This document shows positions 24,520-33,460 of a stretch of DNA of 64,000 bases, in pieces; the first letter of the stretch is position 1, and each line of letters begins with the position of its first letter. The notes beneath the pieces are model-generated. The model was given only the letters and a program-made list of their open reading frames with translations. It was not told the DNA's origin and searched no databases. The stretch is from Microbacterium sp. BR1 (lineage in GTDB: Bacteria > Actinomycetota > Actinomycetes > Actinomycetales > Microbacteriaceae): NCBI RefSeq assembly GCF_002812725.1, contig NZ_NMUN01000010.1, positions 248,001-312,000 on the forward strand. Reading direction: 5' to 3'. The translations under genes and the position numbers were made by a program.

Positions 24520-27500
24520 GTGTCGAATCTCGCCATTCTGAGCCTGAAGAACCGCGCGCTCATCGCCCTCATCACGATCGTGGCGGCTGTGTTCGGCGGG
24601 CTCGCGCTGACCAGCCTGAAGCAGGAGCTGATCCCGTCGATCGAGTTCCCGCAGCTCGCCATCGTCACGGCCTACCCGGGTGCCTCACCGGAAGTCGTGA
24701 ACACGGATGTCTCGACGCCGATCGAGACGGCCATTCAGGGCATCGCGGGGCTCGAGTCGACGGTCGCGACGAGCACCACGAACGCGTCCATCATCTCGGC
24801 GTCGTTCACCTATGGCACGAACCTCGCGACGGCCGAGCAGAAGATCACCCAGGCGATCAACCGCATCGACGCTCAGCTGCCCGAGTCCGTCGAGCCGAAC
24901 GTGATCTCCGCGAGCTTCGACGACTTCCCCGTCATCCAGCTCGCCGTCACCGGCTTCGATGACGCGCTGTCGATCCAGGCGCAGCTCGAGAAGAGCGTGA
25001 TCCCGGATCTCGAGGATGTCGACGGCGTGAACGCCGCGCAGATCGTCGGGGGCATCGGTCAGAGGATCACCATCACGCCGGACAGGGCGTCGCTGGCGGC
25101 CGCCGGGTTCAGCCAGCAGGCCATCCGGGACGCCCTCGATCAGAACGGCGTGTTGTTTCCCGGCGGTCAGATAACCGAGGCCGACCAGTCGCTCACGGTG
25201 CAGACCGGTGCCAAGATCACGACCGTCGATGAACTCGCTGCACTGCCGCTCGTGCCGACGAGCGCCGATCAGTTCGGACCCGAGACGGTGACGATCGGGG
25301 ATGTCGCCACCGTCGTGGAGGACACGGACCCGGTCACGTCGATCTCTCGCGTCGATGGAGAGCCGGCTCTGACGATCGCCATCACGAAGCTGCCCGCTGC
25401 CAACACCGTCGACGTGTCGCGCGGCGTGCTCGCGCTCCTGCCGGAGCTCGAGCGGAGCCTGGGAGGACCGACGTTCACGGTCGTGTTCGACCAGGCCCCG
25501 TACATCCAGCAGTCGATCGAGTCGCTCGCACAGGAGGGCCTGCTCGGGCTCGTCTTCGCGGTGCTCGTCATCCTGCTGTTCCTGCTGTCGGTGCGTTCGA
25601 CGCTCGTCACGGCGATCTCGATTCCGACCAGCGTTCTCATCACGTTCATCGGGATCCAGGCGTTCGGGTACTCCCTCAACATCCTCACCCTGGGTGCGCT
25701 GACGATCGCGATCGGGCGGGTGGTCGATGACGCGATCGTCGTGATCGAGAACATCAAGCGCCATTACGTGGGCGACGCGGACAAGACCGCATCCATCCTG
25801 CTGGCCGTGCGTGAGGTCGCCGCGGCCATCACCGCGTCTACGCTCACGAGCGTCGCCGTCTTCCTGCCGATCGTCTTCGTCGGCGACGTCACCGGCGAGC
25901 TCTTCCGGCCGTTCGCGCTCACCGTCACGATCGCGATGCTCGCCTCGCTCTTCGTGGCGCTGACGATCGTGCCCGTGCTGGCCTACTGGTTCCTCCGCCC
26001 GGGCAAGCCGCTGGTCGACGCCGACGGTGCTGCCGTCGACCCCGAGTCACCGAGGGCACCGCACACGCGCCTGCAGAAGTCGTACCTGCCGATCCTCACC
26101 TGGACCCTCAAGCACTCGTGGATCACGCTGGCGCTGGCGCTCGTCGTGCTCGGCGGCACGGCCGCGGCGGCGCCGTTCATGAAGACGAACTTCCTCGGCG
26201 ACTCCGGACAGAACACCTTCACCGTGACGCAGAATCTCGGCCCTGCGGCAAGCCTCGAAAGCGAGGACGCCGCCGCGGTGCGGGTGGAAGAGGTGCTCCT
26301 GGGCATCGATGGCATCGAGACCGTCCAGGTCTCGATCGGATCGAGCGGTTCGGCGCTTCGTGACGCATTCTCGGGCGGCGGCGCGGGTATCACCTACTCG
26401 ATCACGACCGACTCGGACGCGGATCAGGTCGCGTTGCGTGAGCGTGTTCAGACGACGCTGGCCGATCTCGACGGTGCCGGCGAGATCGCGGTAGGCGGGT
26501 CCGGAGGAGGCTTCGGGTCGAGCGACATCGAGGTCGACGTGAGTGCCCCCGACCGCGCGACGCTCGAGCAGGCGACGGCGGACGTCGCTGACGCACTCGG
26601 TGGGCGCGACGGCATCGGTCAGGTGACCAGCAATCTGTCCGCATCGCTGCCGTACATCGCGGTCGTCGTCGATCGTGAAGCCGCTGCCGCCCGTGGCCTG
26701 TCCGAGGTCGCGGTGGGTGCGCTCGTCTCGGGCGCGATGCAGCCCCAGGCGATCGGGTCCATCGAGATCGATGACACGGCCCTGACCGTCTACCTCGCGG
26801 CATCCGTATCTCCCGCCAGCCTCGATGAGCTACGGGCGCTCGAGGTGCCGACGGCGACCGGCCCCGTTCGGCTGGACCAGATCGCCACCGTCGACGAGAC
26901 GGACGGACCGACCTCGATCACGACCCAGCGCGGGCAGCGAACCGCGACGATCACCGTCACGCCCTCGACGGACAACCTGAACGCCGCCTCGGCGTCGGTC
27001 ACCGAGGCCCTGGCGGACATCGACCTGCCGGTGGGTGCCGACGCCGAGGTGGGTGGGGTCGTATCGCAGCAGCAGGACGCCTTCACCCAGCTCGGCATCG
27101 CGCTGCTGGCCGCGATCCTGATCGTCTACATCATCATGGTCGCGACGTTCAAGTCGCTACGGCAGCCCCTGCTGCTGCTGGTATCTGTGCCATTCGCCGC
27201 CACGGGAGCTATCCTGCTGCAGATCGTGACCGGTGTTCCTCTCGGGGTCGCGTCGCTGATCGGCGTTCTGATGCTGATCGGCATCGTCGTGACGAACGCC
27301 ATCGTGCTCGTCGATCTGGTCAATCAGTACCGCGAGAAGGGGCTGAGCGCATACGAGGCCACGATGGCGGGGTCCGCGCGACGGCTGCGCCCCATCCTGA
27401 TGACAGCCCTGGCGACGATCTTCGCGCTCCTGCCGCTGGCGCTCGGCATCACGGGCCACGGAGGATTCATCTCGCAGCCGCTGGCGATCGTCGTCATCGG

Positions 27501-27768
27501 CGGGCTGGTCTCATCGACGGTGCTGACCCTGGTCGTGCTGCCGACGCTCTACAACCTGGTCGAGGGTGCTAGTGAGCGGCGAGACGCTCGCCGGGGCGGC
27601 GCCGCATCGTCTGATTCAGGGCCGCACGAGCCGGACCCCCGCGGAACGGACGGCGGACAGTCGACGCGCGAGACGGCCGAAGCGGGCTCACCGCTGCTCG
27701 GCGGGTATCCGGCGGCAGCGCCCGTGCAGCAGACCCGTCGGGTGCGCCGCGGCGAACACGACGGCTGA
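24520..27768 (+). CDS. RND-family efflux transporter (HAE1/SwrC-like)
   Basis: 1082 residues with twelve membrane helices and two large extracellular loops. Characteristic pieces are PSIEFPQLAIVTAYPGASPE, TMH4 IAIGRVVDDAIVVIENIKRH with the proton-relay DD pair, and the late GVPLGVASLIGVLMLIGIVV and LMTALATIFALLPLALG. It resembles single-component Gram-positive RND pumps such as SwrC, so no TolC partner is expected. A ~65-residue hydrophilic tail ends the protein and its coding region overlaps the convergent gene by 200 bp. GTG start with no clear ribosome site. Substrate unknown. Confidence 0.92.
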   Translation: MSNLAILSLKNRALIALITIVAAVFGGLALTSLKQELIPSIEFPQLAIVTAYPGASPEVVNTDVSTPIETAIQGIAGLESTVATSTTNASIISASFTYGTNLATAEQKITQAINRIDAQLPESVEPNVISASFDDFPVIQLAVTGFDDALSIQAQLEKSVIPDLEDVDGVNAAQIVGGIGQRITITPDRASLAAAGFSQQAIRDALDQNGVLFPGGQITEADQSLTVQTGAKITTVDELAALPLVPTSADQFGPETVTIGDVATVVEDTDPVTSISRVDGEPALTIAITKLPAANTVDVSRGVLALLPELERSLGGPTFTVVFDQAPYIQQSIESLAQEGLLGLVFAVLVILLFLLSVRSTLVTAISIPTSVLITFIGIQAFGYSLNILTLGALTIAIGRVVDDAIVVIENIKRHYVGDADKTASILLAVREVAAAITASTLTSVAVFLPIVFVGDVTGELFRPFALTVTIAMLASLFVALTIVPVLAYWFLRPGKPLVDADGAAVDPESPRAPHTRLQKSYLPILTWTLKHSWITLALALVVLGGTAAAAPFMKTNFLGDSGQNTFTVTQNLGPAASLESEDAAAVRVEEVLLGIDGIETVQVSIGSSGSALRDAFSGGGAGITYSITTDSDADQVALRERVQTTLADLDGAGEIAVGGSGGGFGSSDIEVDVSAPDRATLEQATADVADALGGRDGIGQVTSNLSASLPYIAVVVDREAAAARGLSEVAVGALVSGAMQPQAIGSIEIDDTALTVYLAASVSPASLDELRALEVPTATGPVRLDQIATVDETDGPTSITTQRGQRTATITVTPSTDNLNAASASVTEALADIDLPVGADAEVGGVVSQQQDAFTQLGIALLAAILIVYIIMVATFKSLRQPLLLLVSVPFAATGAILLQIVTGVPLGVASLIGVLMLIGIVVTNAIVLVDLVNQYREKGLSAYEATMAGSARRLRPILMTALATIFALLPLALGITGHGGFISQPLAIVVIGGLVSSTVLTLVVLPTLYNLVEGASERRDARRGGAASSDSGPHEPDPRGTDGGQSTRETAEAGSPLLGGYPAAAPVQQTRRVRRGEHDG

Positions 27769-28924
27769 CGAGGACGGGGCGGCGCGGGCGGCCCGTCGCG
27801 ACGTCGCGGCGCGGGACGGATGCCGACACCGGCGCGGGAGTCGATACCTCAGCGGGCGGAAGCGCGATCGGCGAGTGCCGCGTCTCGACGCAGGTCGCGA
27901 AGACGGCGATCCAGCCGAACATCAGGCCGAAGGCGACGATCTCGAAGGCGGCGAGGTTGATCACGCCGAAGATGAAGACGGTCGCGCCCACCACGAGAAT
28001 TGCCGCGATGGCGCCGGTTGCGCGCGTGAGGCGCGGGGGGAGGCCACGCAACAACCACGGCGTGAGGATGAGCAGTGCCGCGAACGACAGGGTCATTCCC
28101 GTGGCCGCGCGGTCGTGCAGGAACTGCTGCTGGTTCACCGGGATGAACCCCACCATCGCCATGTGAAAGCCCACGCACGCGACCAGGATCGCGAAGACGC
28201 GCGGTGCGCGGACGCTCCGCAGCCGTTCCTGGCGTCGGGCGTTGATCAGAACGCGACGGACACGGAACGAGAATGCGACGATCAGGGTGCCGGTCGCGAT
28301 GAGTGTGCCGTTGAACATGTAGCCCGAGAAGGCGTGGAATGTTCCCAGCTGGCTGAAGTGCAGCTGCCACCAGTCCGGGTCGGGCGTCGTCAGGATCGAC
28401 GTGAGCGACCCGAGGACCGTCAAGGACATGAGCATCCCGACCGCGTGGATCGTCTCGTTGCGCGACGCCGCCAGCGTGGCGACCAGCGAAACGATCGCGA
28501 TGCTCACCCCCGCTGCGACCGTCGCCTGCAGCGCGGTGACGTGAGCGCCGCCCGTGAGGTTGTTCAACAGGATGAAGGCGAGGGCGACCAGCAGTCCCGA
28601 TATGAGCGCCTGCGCCAGGCCCGCCGAAACCGCGTCGATCCGGTGGCTCCAGTGGCCGTCGTGCTGGCCCCGTGCGATCGATACCTCGGTGCGCCGCGTG
28701 TACGCGCGATACGCCAGGACCCCGCCCGTCGCGGCGGCCGCGAAGGCGGCAAGCATGCCCACCGACCAGTGGCCCCAGAGGGGTACGGTGGGGTCGCCAG
28801 GGGTCGCACCGAGCGTGAGCACCGTGGCGCCCACCGCGAGGATTGATGCGCGGAGGGCGCGCCAAGCGCGCAAGTTGGACGGGGCGATGTTGACGGAGGG
28901 TGTGACGAGACCGGGGGGTGTCAC
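27569..28924 (-). CDS. DUF998-like multi-pass membrane protein with long hydrophilic tail
   Basis: 451 residues from GTG 28924. About eight helices include the FHAFSGYMFNGTLIATGTLI and GFHMAMVGFIPVNQQQFLHD segments seen in DUF998 proteins; after helix 8 (GLMFGWIAVFATCVETRH) comes a ~75-residue Pro/Arg-rich tail. The tail is encoded opposite the 3' end of the RND gene (200-bp overlap), so either may be shorter in truth. The start is chosen over an ATG at 28987 because TATACT (-10 on minus, 28970-28975) lies between them, and GAAAGG precedes the GTG. Function unknown. Confidence 0.65.
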   Translation of the reverse strand: MTPPGLVTPSVNIAPSNLRAWRALRASILAVGATVLTLGATPGDPTVPLWGHWSVGMLAAFAAAATGGVLAYRAYTRRTEVSIARGQHDGHWSHRIDAVSAGLAQALISGLLVALAFILLNNLTGGAHVTALQATVAAGVSIAIVSLVATLAASRNETIHAVGMLMSLTVLGSLTSILTTPDPDWWQLHFSQLGTFHAFSGYMFNGTLIATGTLIVAFSFRVRRVLINARRQERLRSVRAPRVFAILVACVGFHMAMVGFIPVNQQQFLHDRAATGMTLSFAALLILTPWLLRGLPPRLTRATGAIAAILVVGATVFIFGVINLAAFEIVAFGLMFGWIAVFATCVETRHSPIALPPAEVSTPAPVSASVPRRDVATGRPRRPVLVSRRVRRGAPDGSAARALPPDTRRAAVSPLRPSRASTVRRPFRGGPARAALNQTMRRRPGERLAAH

Positions 28925-29016
28925 GTCCAGACCTTTCGGGGGGTGTCGGGATGCGTGGCTATTGCGAGGAGTATAGCGGGCTATCATTTCCGCCAGCGGC
29001 CATTTAGCCCCCTGGA

Positions 29017-29050
29017 GACCCGTACATGAGAGTTATCTCATGTACGGGTC
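29017..29050 (-). terminator. 15-bp hairpin containing the stop codon of the aldose epimerase gene
   Basis: GACCCGTACATGAGA (29017-29031) and TCTCATGTACGGGTC (29036-29050) pair perfectly around a GTTA loop. The stop codon of the leftward epimerase gene (29038-29040) lies in the right arm. No U tract follows on either strand, so termination is plausible but unproven; it could also stabilise the mRNA end. Confidence 0.6.
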
Positions 29051-29979
29051 AGTTCAATCCCCCAACTCAGCGACCAGGATTCGGCGTAGGCGAGCCATTT
29101 CAGGCCTCGTCCGGAGTTGAAAGCATCCGCGGGCGCGGTCATCGGCTCGATTGCCACCGCGAGCGACTGGCCCGGATAGCGGTCCGTGGTGAAGACCTGA
29201 GCGAAGTCGAACCCCGGCCCCTGCCACAGGACGAGCGATCGACCATCCGGAGCCGTCAGTGAGTGACGGATGAGTCCGTCGTCATCGCGGGCGAGTCCCG
29301 AATACGCGGTGTCGAGGGTGACGTCGCCGAGCCGTCGGCCCTCGCGCAGGTCGTTGCCCGGGCCCACCGGTTCTTCACCCGTCGGCACGAGCTGCTTGTC
29401 CACGACGAATCGATGGGTACCGGACGAGCGCAGGACGAGGTCGCGCGTAGGAACGCCGCCGATCATCAGGTAGGGGTGGGTTCCGACGGCGACCGGCGCG
29501 GCATCCTTCCCGACGTTCACGATCTCGTGCGTGACGGTGACACCTGTCTCGGCCAGTGCATACGTCACGCGGGTCGACAGGTGGAAGGGGTATCCCGTCT
29601 GCGGGTAGACATCGGCCTGGAGCGTCACCCGGTCCGCCTCGACCTCGATGGCCTGATAGGCGGCGAAGCGCAACAGGCCATGGGAGGCATTGTTGAGCGC
29701 GGGCTCCGTGATCGCGAGTCGGCGGGGCTTGCCGTCCTGCATCCAGGCGCCGTCACGAATCCGGTTCGGCCACGGCACGAGCACGACACCGGATGCCGCC
29801 GGAGAGGGTGCATCGGGCGGGTAGGGCGGAACGAGGTCGACGCCGCCCACCGTGAGACCCCGAAGCGCGGCACCGACCTGCGTGATGTGCGCGCCGACGC
29901 CGGTGTGCGCGTTGCGAAGGACGAACTGCGCTCCCGTGGGTCCCGTTCGCACGTCGCGTGCCTCTGAGGTGAATGTCAC
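29038..29979 (-). CDS. Aldose 1-epimerase (mutarotase) family protein
   Basis: 313 residues. Interconverts alpha and beta anomers of aldoses in the cytosol. Family landmarks are the beta-rich opening, VPWPNRIRDGAWMQDGKPR near residue 70, the substrate His in NASHGLLRFA, the second His in VAVGTHPYLMIGG, and the late GPGFDFAQVFTTDRYPGQS with the following IEPMTAPADAFNSG where the catalytic Glu sits. GTG start preceded by AAGGAGG at good spacing. It is alone, not in a sugar operon, so substrate is unclear; it may serve the general glucose/galactose pool. Confidence 0.92.
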   Translation of the reverse strand: MTFTSEARDVRTGPTGAQFVLRNAHTGVGAHITQVGAALRGLTVGGVDLVPPYPPDAPSPAASGVVLVPWPNRIRDGAWMQDGKPRRLAITEPALNNASHGLLRFAAYQAIEVEADRVTLQADVYPQTGYPFHLSTRVTYALAETGVTVTHEIVNVGKDAAPVAVGTHPYLMIGGVPTRDLVLRSSGTHRFVVDKQLVPTGEEPVGPGNDLREGRRLGDVTLDTAYSGLARDDDGLIRHSLTAPDGRSLVLWQGPGFDFAQVFTTDRYPGQSLAVAIEPMTAPADAFNSGRGLKWLAYAESWSLSWGIELTRT

Positions 29980-30329
29980 GGGTGGAGCCTCCTTCAGTCG
30001 ACCGCGACCGGCCGAACATTCCCATGCTATTCAACCGTCGGCGCGCTCCCCGTCGCGTCGTACCCGGCTTCGTCCCAGCTCCGGACTGCCCCCGTGCGGT
30101 AGTGTTGTGCGGTCGGCTCTGGACACCGCGCGCTTGTGCGGATGGGTTTGTGAGTCCAAGGGGCCGATGGTGGGGGCGAATCCGCCCCGGCGACCATCAC
30201 GTTGAATGGCCCCCGGCCGACGAGAGTCCGGGTAACTCCGACCGCGATCAGACGCAGATCTGACCGGCGCACTCTGGTGCGATCAGTGGAGTGCTGTTCT
30301 CACATGAGACAACCCAGAAGGACACCACC
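29980..30329 (+). other. 350-bp region holding the structured leader of the DEAD-box helicase gene
   Basis: No gene is supported. A -10-like TAGTGT (30100-30105) could start a ~215-nt leader. The leader contains a bulged hairpin (30166-30198: GATGGT pairs with ACCATC, GGGGCG with CGCCCC) and a second one (30260-30286: CTGA/TCAG outer, CGCAC/GTGCG inner with a TCTG loop), both just before the AGAAGGA ribosome site. Long structured leaders are common on cold-shock helicase mRNAs, so autoregulation is possible. It matches no riboswitch class I recognise. Confidence 0.5.
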
Positions 30330-32453
30330 ATGCCCAAGAACAAGAAGCCGGCCGGCGGCCGACCCGCCAAGAACTTCGAACCGCGTCGCGGCGAGAAGAC
30401 CCCCTATCAGGACCGCAAGCGTCAGGGCGCGGCAACCGAAGCCCGCACGCAGAAGCCGGGAAGCCGCAGCGCTGGTCACCGTGGCTTCCGTGGTTCGTCT
30501 GAAGAGTCGGGCGCGCCCAAGGCCCGCTGGACCTCGGCGCAGCGCGCGGGTCGTGAAGAAGCCCGCGGCATCCGCACCCACGCGCAGGGCGACCGCCCGG
30601 CTCGTTCGTTCGAGGAGCGTCCGGCCCGTTCGTTCGACAACCGTCCCCTGCGCGATGGTGCGGAGCGTCCCGCGCGTCGTGAGTACGACAACGACCGGCC
30701 CGCCCGCCCCTACGGTGAGCGTCCGGCCCGTTCGTTCGACAACCGTCCCCCGCGCGATGGTGCGGAGCGTCCCACGCGTCGTGAGTACAACAACGACCGG
30801 CCGGCGCGCACCTACGGTGAGCGGCCCGCGCGTTCGTTCGATGAGCGCCCGGCACGGTCATTCGACGACCGCCCGAAGCGTTCGTTCGAGGGCCGTCCCC
30901 CGCGCGGTCGTGACGAGCGTCCCGCCCGTTCGTTCGACGAGCGTCCCGCGCGCTCGTACGACAACCGACCGTCGCGCGACGGCGCGGAGCGTCCCGCGCG
31001 TCGTGAGTACAACAACGATCGCCCGGCTCGGACGTATGGCGAGCGTCCCGCGCGGTCGTTCGACGACCGCCCCAAGCGTTCGTTCGACGACCGCCCGAAG
31101 CGCGAATACAACAGCGATCGCCCCCGTCGCGATGACCGCAACGGTGCACCCGCGGGCCGTTCCGACTGGTCGAAGAAGCCCGAGCGCACCGCATCGCACG
31201 AGCAGCACGTCGACGTCGTGCACGAGCGGCTGCAGGCCGAAGCCATCCAGGCGACGGATGTCGACGGCGTGAGCTTCGGCGATCTGGGACTGGGCGACAA
31301 CATCGTCCGCGCCCTCGCCGATCTCGGTGCCGCCGCACCGTTCGCGATCCAGGCCGCGACCATCCCCGAGATCATCGCGGGCCGCGACATGCTCGCCCGC
31401 GGTCGCACGGGCTCGGGCAAGACGATCGCCTTCGGCGCTCCGATGGTCGAGAACGTGCTCCGCGGCCAGGCCGGCCAGCGACGCGAGTTCGGTCGCAAGC
31501 CGAAGGCGCTCATCCTCGCCCCGACCCGCGAACTCGCTCTGCAGATCGACCGCACGATCCAGCCGATCGCCCGCAGCGTCGGGCTCTTCACGACCCAGAT
31601 CTACGGCGGCGTGCCCCAGGCGCGTCAGGTCGGTGCGCTCAAGAAGGGCGTCGACATCATCATCGGTACCCCCGGACGCATCGAAGATCTCATCAACCAG
31701 GGCCGCCTCGACCTGAGCGAGGTCCAGGTCGCGATCATCGACGAGGCCGACCACATGTGCGAGCTCGGGTTTCTCGAGCCCGTGCAGCGCATCCTGCGGG
31801 AGACATCCGACGGCTCGCAGAAGCTGCTCTTCTCGGCGACGCTGGACCGCGAGGTCTCGGCGCTCGTCGACGAGTTCCTCGTCGAGCCGGCCGTGCACGA
31901 GGTCGCCGGTGAAGACCAGGCCTCCAGCACGATCGAGCACCGCGTGCTCGTGATCGACCACCGCAACAAGGCCGAGATCCTCAGCCGCTTGGTCGACCGC
32001 GACGGCAAGACCCTGGTCTTCGCCCGCACCCGCGCGTTCGCCGAGATGCTCGCCGAGCAGTTCGCCGACGAGGGCATCCCGGCCGTCGCTCTGCACGGCG
32101 ACCTCAACCAGCAGAAGCGCACGCGCAACCTCGAGCGTCTGACGTCGGGACGGGTCAACGTGCTCGTCGCGACGGATGTCGCGGCACGCGGCATCCACGT
32201 CGACGACATCGACCTGATCATCCAGGCCGACGCTCCCGACGAGTACAAGACGTACCTGCACCGCTCGGGCCGTACCGGTCGCGCGGGCAAGCAGGGGCGC
32301 GTCGTCACGCTGATCACGCGCCAGCGTCGTCGCAAGATGACCGAGATGCTCGAGCGCGCCGAGATCGTCGCACCGTTCCAGGACGCGGCGCCCGGCGACG
32401 ACGTGATCGACGAGCTCGCGGGTGGTCTGACCGCGGCCGAGTTGACCGCGTAA
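30330..32453 (+). CDS. DEAD-box RNA helicase with N-terminal Arg-rich repeats
   Basis: 707 residues. Residues 1-280 are disordered and basic, with a repeated RPARSFDxRP / GAERPARREYNNDRP unit; residues 310-680 form the helicase core: Q-motif region PFAIQAATIPEIIAG, Walker A ARGRTGSGKTIA, PTRELALQ, GTPGRIEDL, DEADHM (the DEAD box), SATL, DVAARGIHV and HRSGRTGRAG. The repeats are N-terminal, unlike the C-terminal RGG tails of most bacterial family members. It would unwind RNA duplexes in ribosome assembly or mRNA decay, often in the cold. AGAAGGA precedes ATG 30330. Confidence 0.95.
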   Translation: MPKNKKPAGGRPAKNFEPRRGEKTPYQDRKRQGAATEARTQKPGSRSAGHRGFRGSSEESGAPKARWTSAQRAGREEARGIRTHAQGDRPARSFEERPARSFDNRPLRDGAERPARREYDNDRPARPYGERPARSFDNRPPRDGAERPTRREYNNDRPARTYGERPARSFDERPARSFDDRPKRSFEGRPPRGRDERPARSFDERPARSYDNRPSRDGAERPARREYNNDRPARTYGERPARSFDDRPKRSFDDRPKREYNSDRPRRDDRNGAPAGRSDWSKKPERTASHEQHVDVVHERLQAEAIQATDVDGVSFGDLGLGDNIVRALADLGAAAPFAIQAATIPEIIAGRDMLARGRTGSGKTIAFGAPMVENVLRGQAGQRREFGRKPKALILAPTRELALQIDRTIQPIARSVGLFTTQIYGGVPQARQVGALKKGVDIIIGTPGRIEDLINQGRLDLSEVQVAIIDEADHMCELGFLEPVQRILRETSDGSQKLLFSATLDREVSALVDEFLVEPAVHEVAGEDQASSTIEHRVLVIDHRNKAEILSRLVDRDGKTLVFARTRAFAEMLAEQFADEGIPAVALHGDLNQQKRTRNLERLTSGRVNVLVATDVAARGIHVDDIDLIIQADAPDEYKTYLHRSGRTGRAGKQGRVVTLITRQRRRKMTEMLERAEIVAPFQDAAPGDDVIDELAGGLTAAELTA
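30639..31064 (+). repeat. 102-bp repeat units in the helicase N-terminal region
   Basis: Three 34-residue units starting NRPxRDGAERP are found at 30639-30740, 30741-30842 (tandem) and 30963-31064. Shorter RPARSFD units fill the gaps and flanks. The DNA copies are close in sequence, so length change by recombination is likely. Confidence 0.85.
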
Positions 32454-32467
32454 CGAGCACACATCCG

Positions 32468-32500
32468 AAAGGGCGCCCCGGGTCATTCGGGGCGCCCTTT
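32468..32500 (+). terminator. Rho-independent-like terminator after the helicase gene
   Basis: AAAGGGCGCCCCG (32468-32480) and CGGGGCGCCCTTT (32488-32500) form a perfect 13-bp stem with a 7-nt loop, 15 bp after the stop codon and ending in three T. Confidence 0.87.
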
Positions 32501-32604
32501 CGCGTCGGGTTCGTCGCGTGGGGTTCGGGGTTGCGTCACTGAGCTCGTCGAGGCGACCGGTTGTGCCCGGTCTGCCCCGGCGAGGTACGGATAGGGTTGC
32601 GGGC

Positions 32605-33447
32605 ATGCGCGCCGCCCTCGCCCTCTGGCGCTCGACCCACCCCGGTCCGACGCTCGTCGTCACCGCTCTCTCGCTCGGTCTCGGCATCGCGGCGGGCCTG
32701 GATGCCTGGCGCGTCGCCGTGCTCGTGATCGCGGTGTTCTCCGGGCAGCTCTCCATCGGCCTGTCGAACGACGCGATCGACAGCGACCGGGATCGCCGCG
32801 TCGGACGCAGCGACAAGCCGATCGCGCGCGGCGATGTGTCGCTTCGCGCGGCCTGGGTCGCGGCTCTCGGGTCACTGGTGATCGCGCTCGTCCTCACGGG
32901 ATGGCTCGGGCTCGGGGCGCTCGCGGCCCACGCCATCGTGCTGGCCTCGGCCTGGGCTTACAACGCCGGGCTGAAGTCCACGGCGATCTCGATCGTCCCG
33001 TTCCTCGTGAGCTTCGGGCTCTTCCCCTCGGTCGCCACCCTCTCAGCCCCGGAGCCCGCTCTGGCCGCTTGGTGGTCCACGCTCGCGGGCGCGATCCTGG
33101 GCGCCGCCGTGCACCTCACGAACGTGCTGCCCGACCTGGACGACGATCGAGTGACCGGGATTCGGGGGTTTCCCCATCGGACCGGGGCGCGGTGGTCGGC
33201 CGTGCTCGCGGCGCTCGGGATCATCGTCGGAGCGGTCGCGGTCGTGTGGGGTTCGGCGAACGGCGACGTCCAGCGCGTGGGCCCCCTGTCGTGGGTGTTC
33301 GCCGCGGTCGTCATGGTTGCCGCCATTGCGACGATCGTGCTGGCCGTGACCCGCACCCCGGGTCGCGTCCTGTTCCGGCTCGTGATGTTCGCCGCCCTCG
33401 TGCTGGCGCTCCAGCTCGTGCTGTCGGGTGGCGGGCTGACGGGCTGA
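32605..33447 (+). CDS. UbiA-family prenyltransferase
   Basis: 280 residues with about eight to nine helices. The first Asp-rich motif is NDAIDSDRD after helix 2, and the second is NVLPDLDDDRVTGIRG, the pair that binds the magnesium-prenyl diphosphate. It would transfer a prenyl chain to an aromatic or quinone-type acceptor in the membrane. The start is fixed by TAGGGT (32592-32597) 7 nt before ATG 32605. It faces the type III PKS operon (14 bp between stops), so an aromatic polyketide is one possible acceptor; menaquinone or haem pathways cannot be excluded. Confidence 0.88.
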   Translation: MRAALALWRSTHPGPTLVVTALSLGLGIAAGLDAWRVAVLVIAVFSGQLSIGLSNDAIDSDRDRRVGRSDKPIARGDVSLRAAWVAALGSLVIALVLTGWLGLGALAAHAIVLASAWAYNAGLKSTAISIVPFLVSFGLFPSVATLSAPEPALAAWWSTLAGAILGAAVHLTNVLPDLDDDRVTGIRGFPHRTGARWSAVLAALGIIVGAVAVVWGSANGDVQRVGPLSWVFAAVVMVAAIATIVLAVTRTPGRVLFRLVMFAALVLALQLVLSGGGLTG

Positions 33448-33460
33448 GGCGCTCGAGTAT

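Noticed and set aside
27569..28987. ATG at 28987 as start of the DUF998-like protein
   Set aside because: A good -10 (TATACT) lies downstream of it at 28970-28975, so a transcript from that promoter would not include it.
30858..32936. 692-residue open frame opposite the DEAD-box helicase
   Set aside because: Mirror of the helicase codons and terminator; crosses the terminator hairpin and has no recognisable domain.
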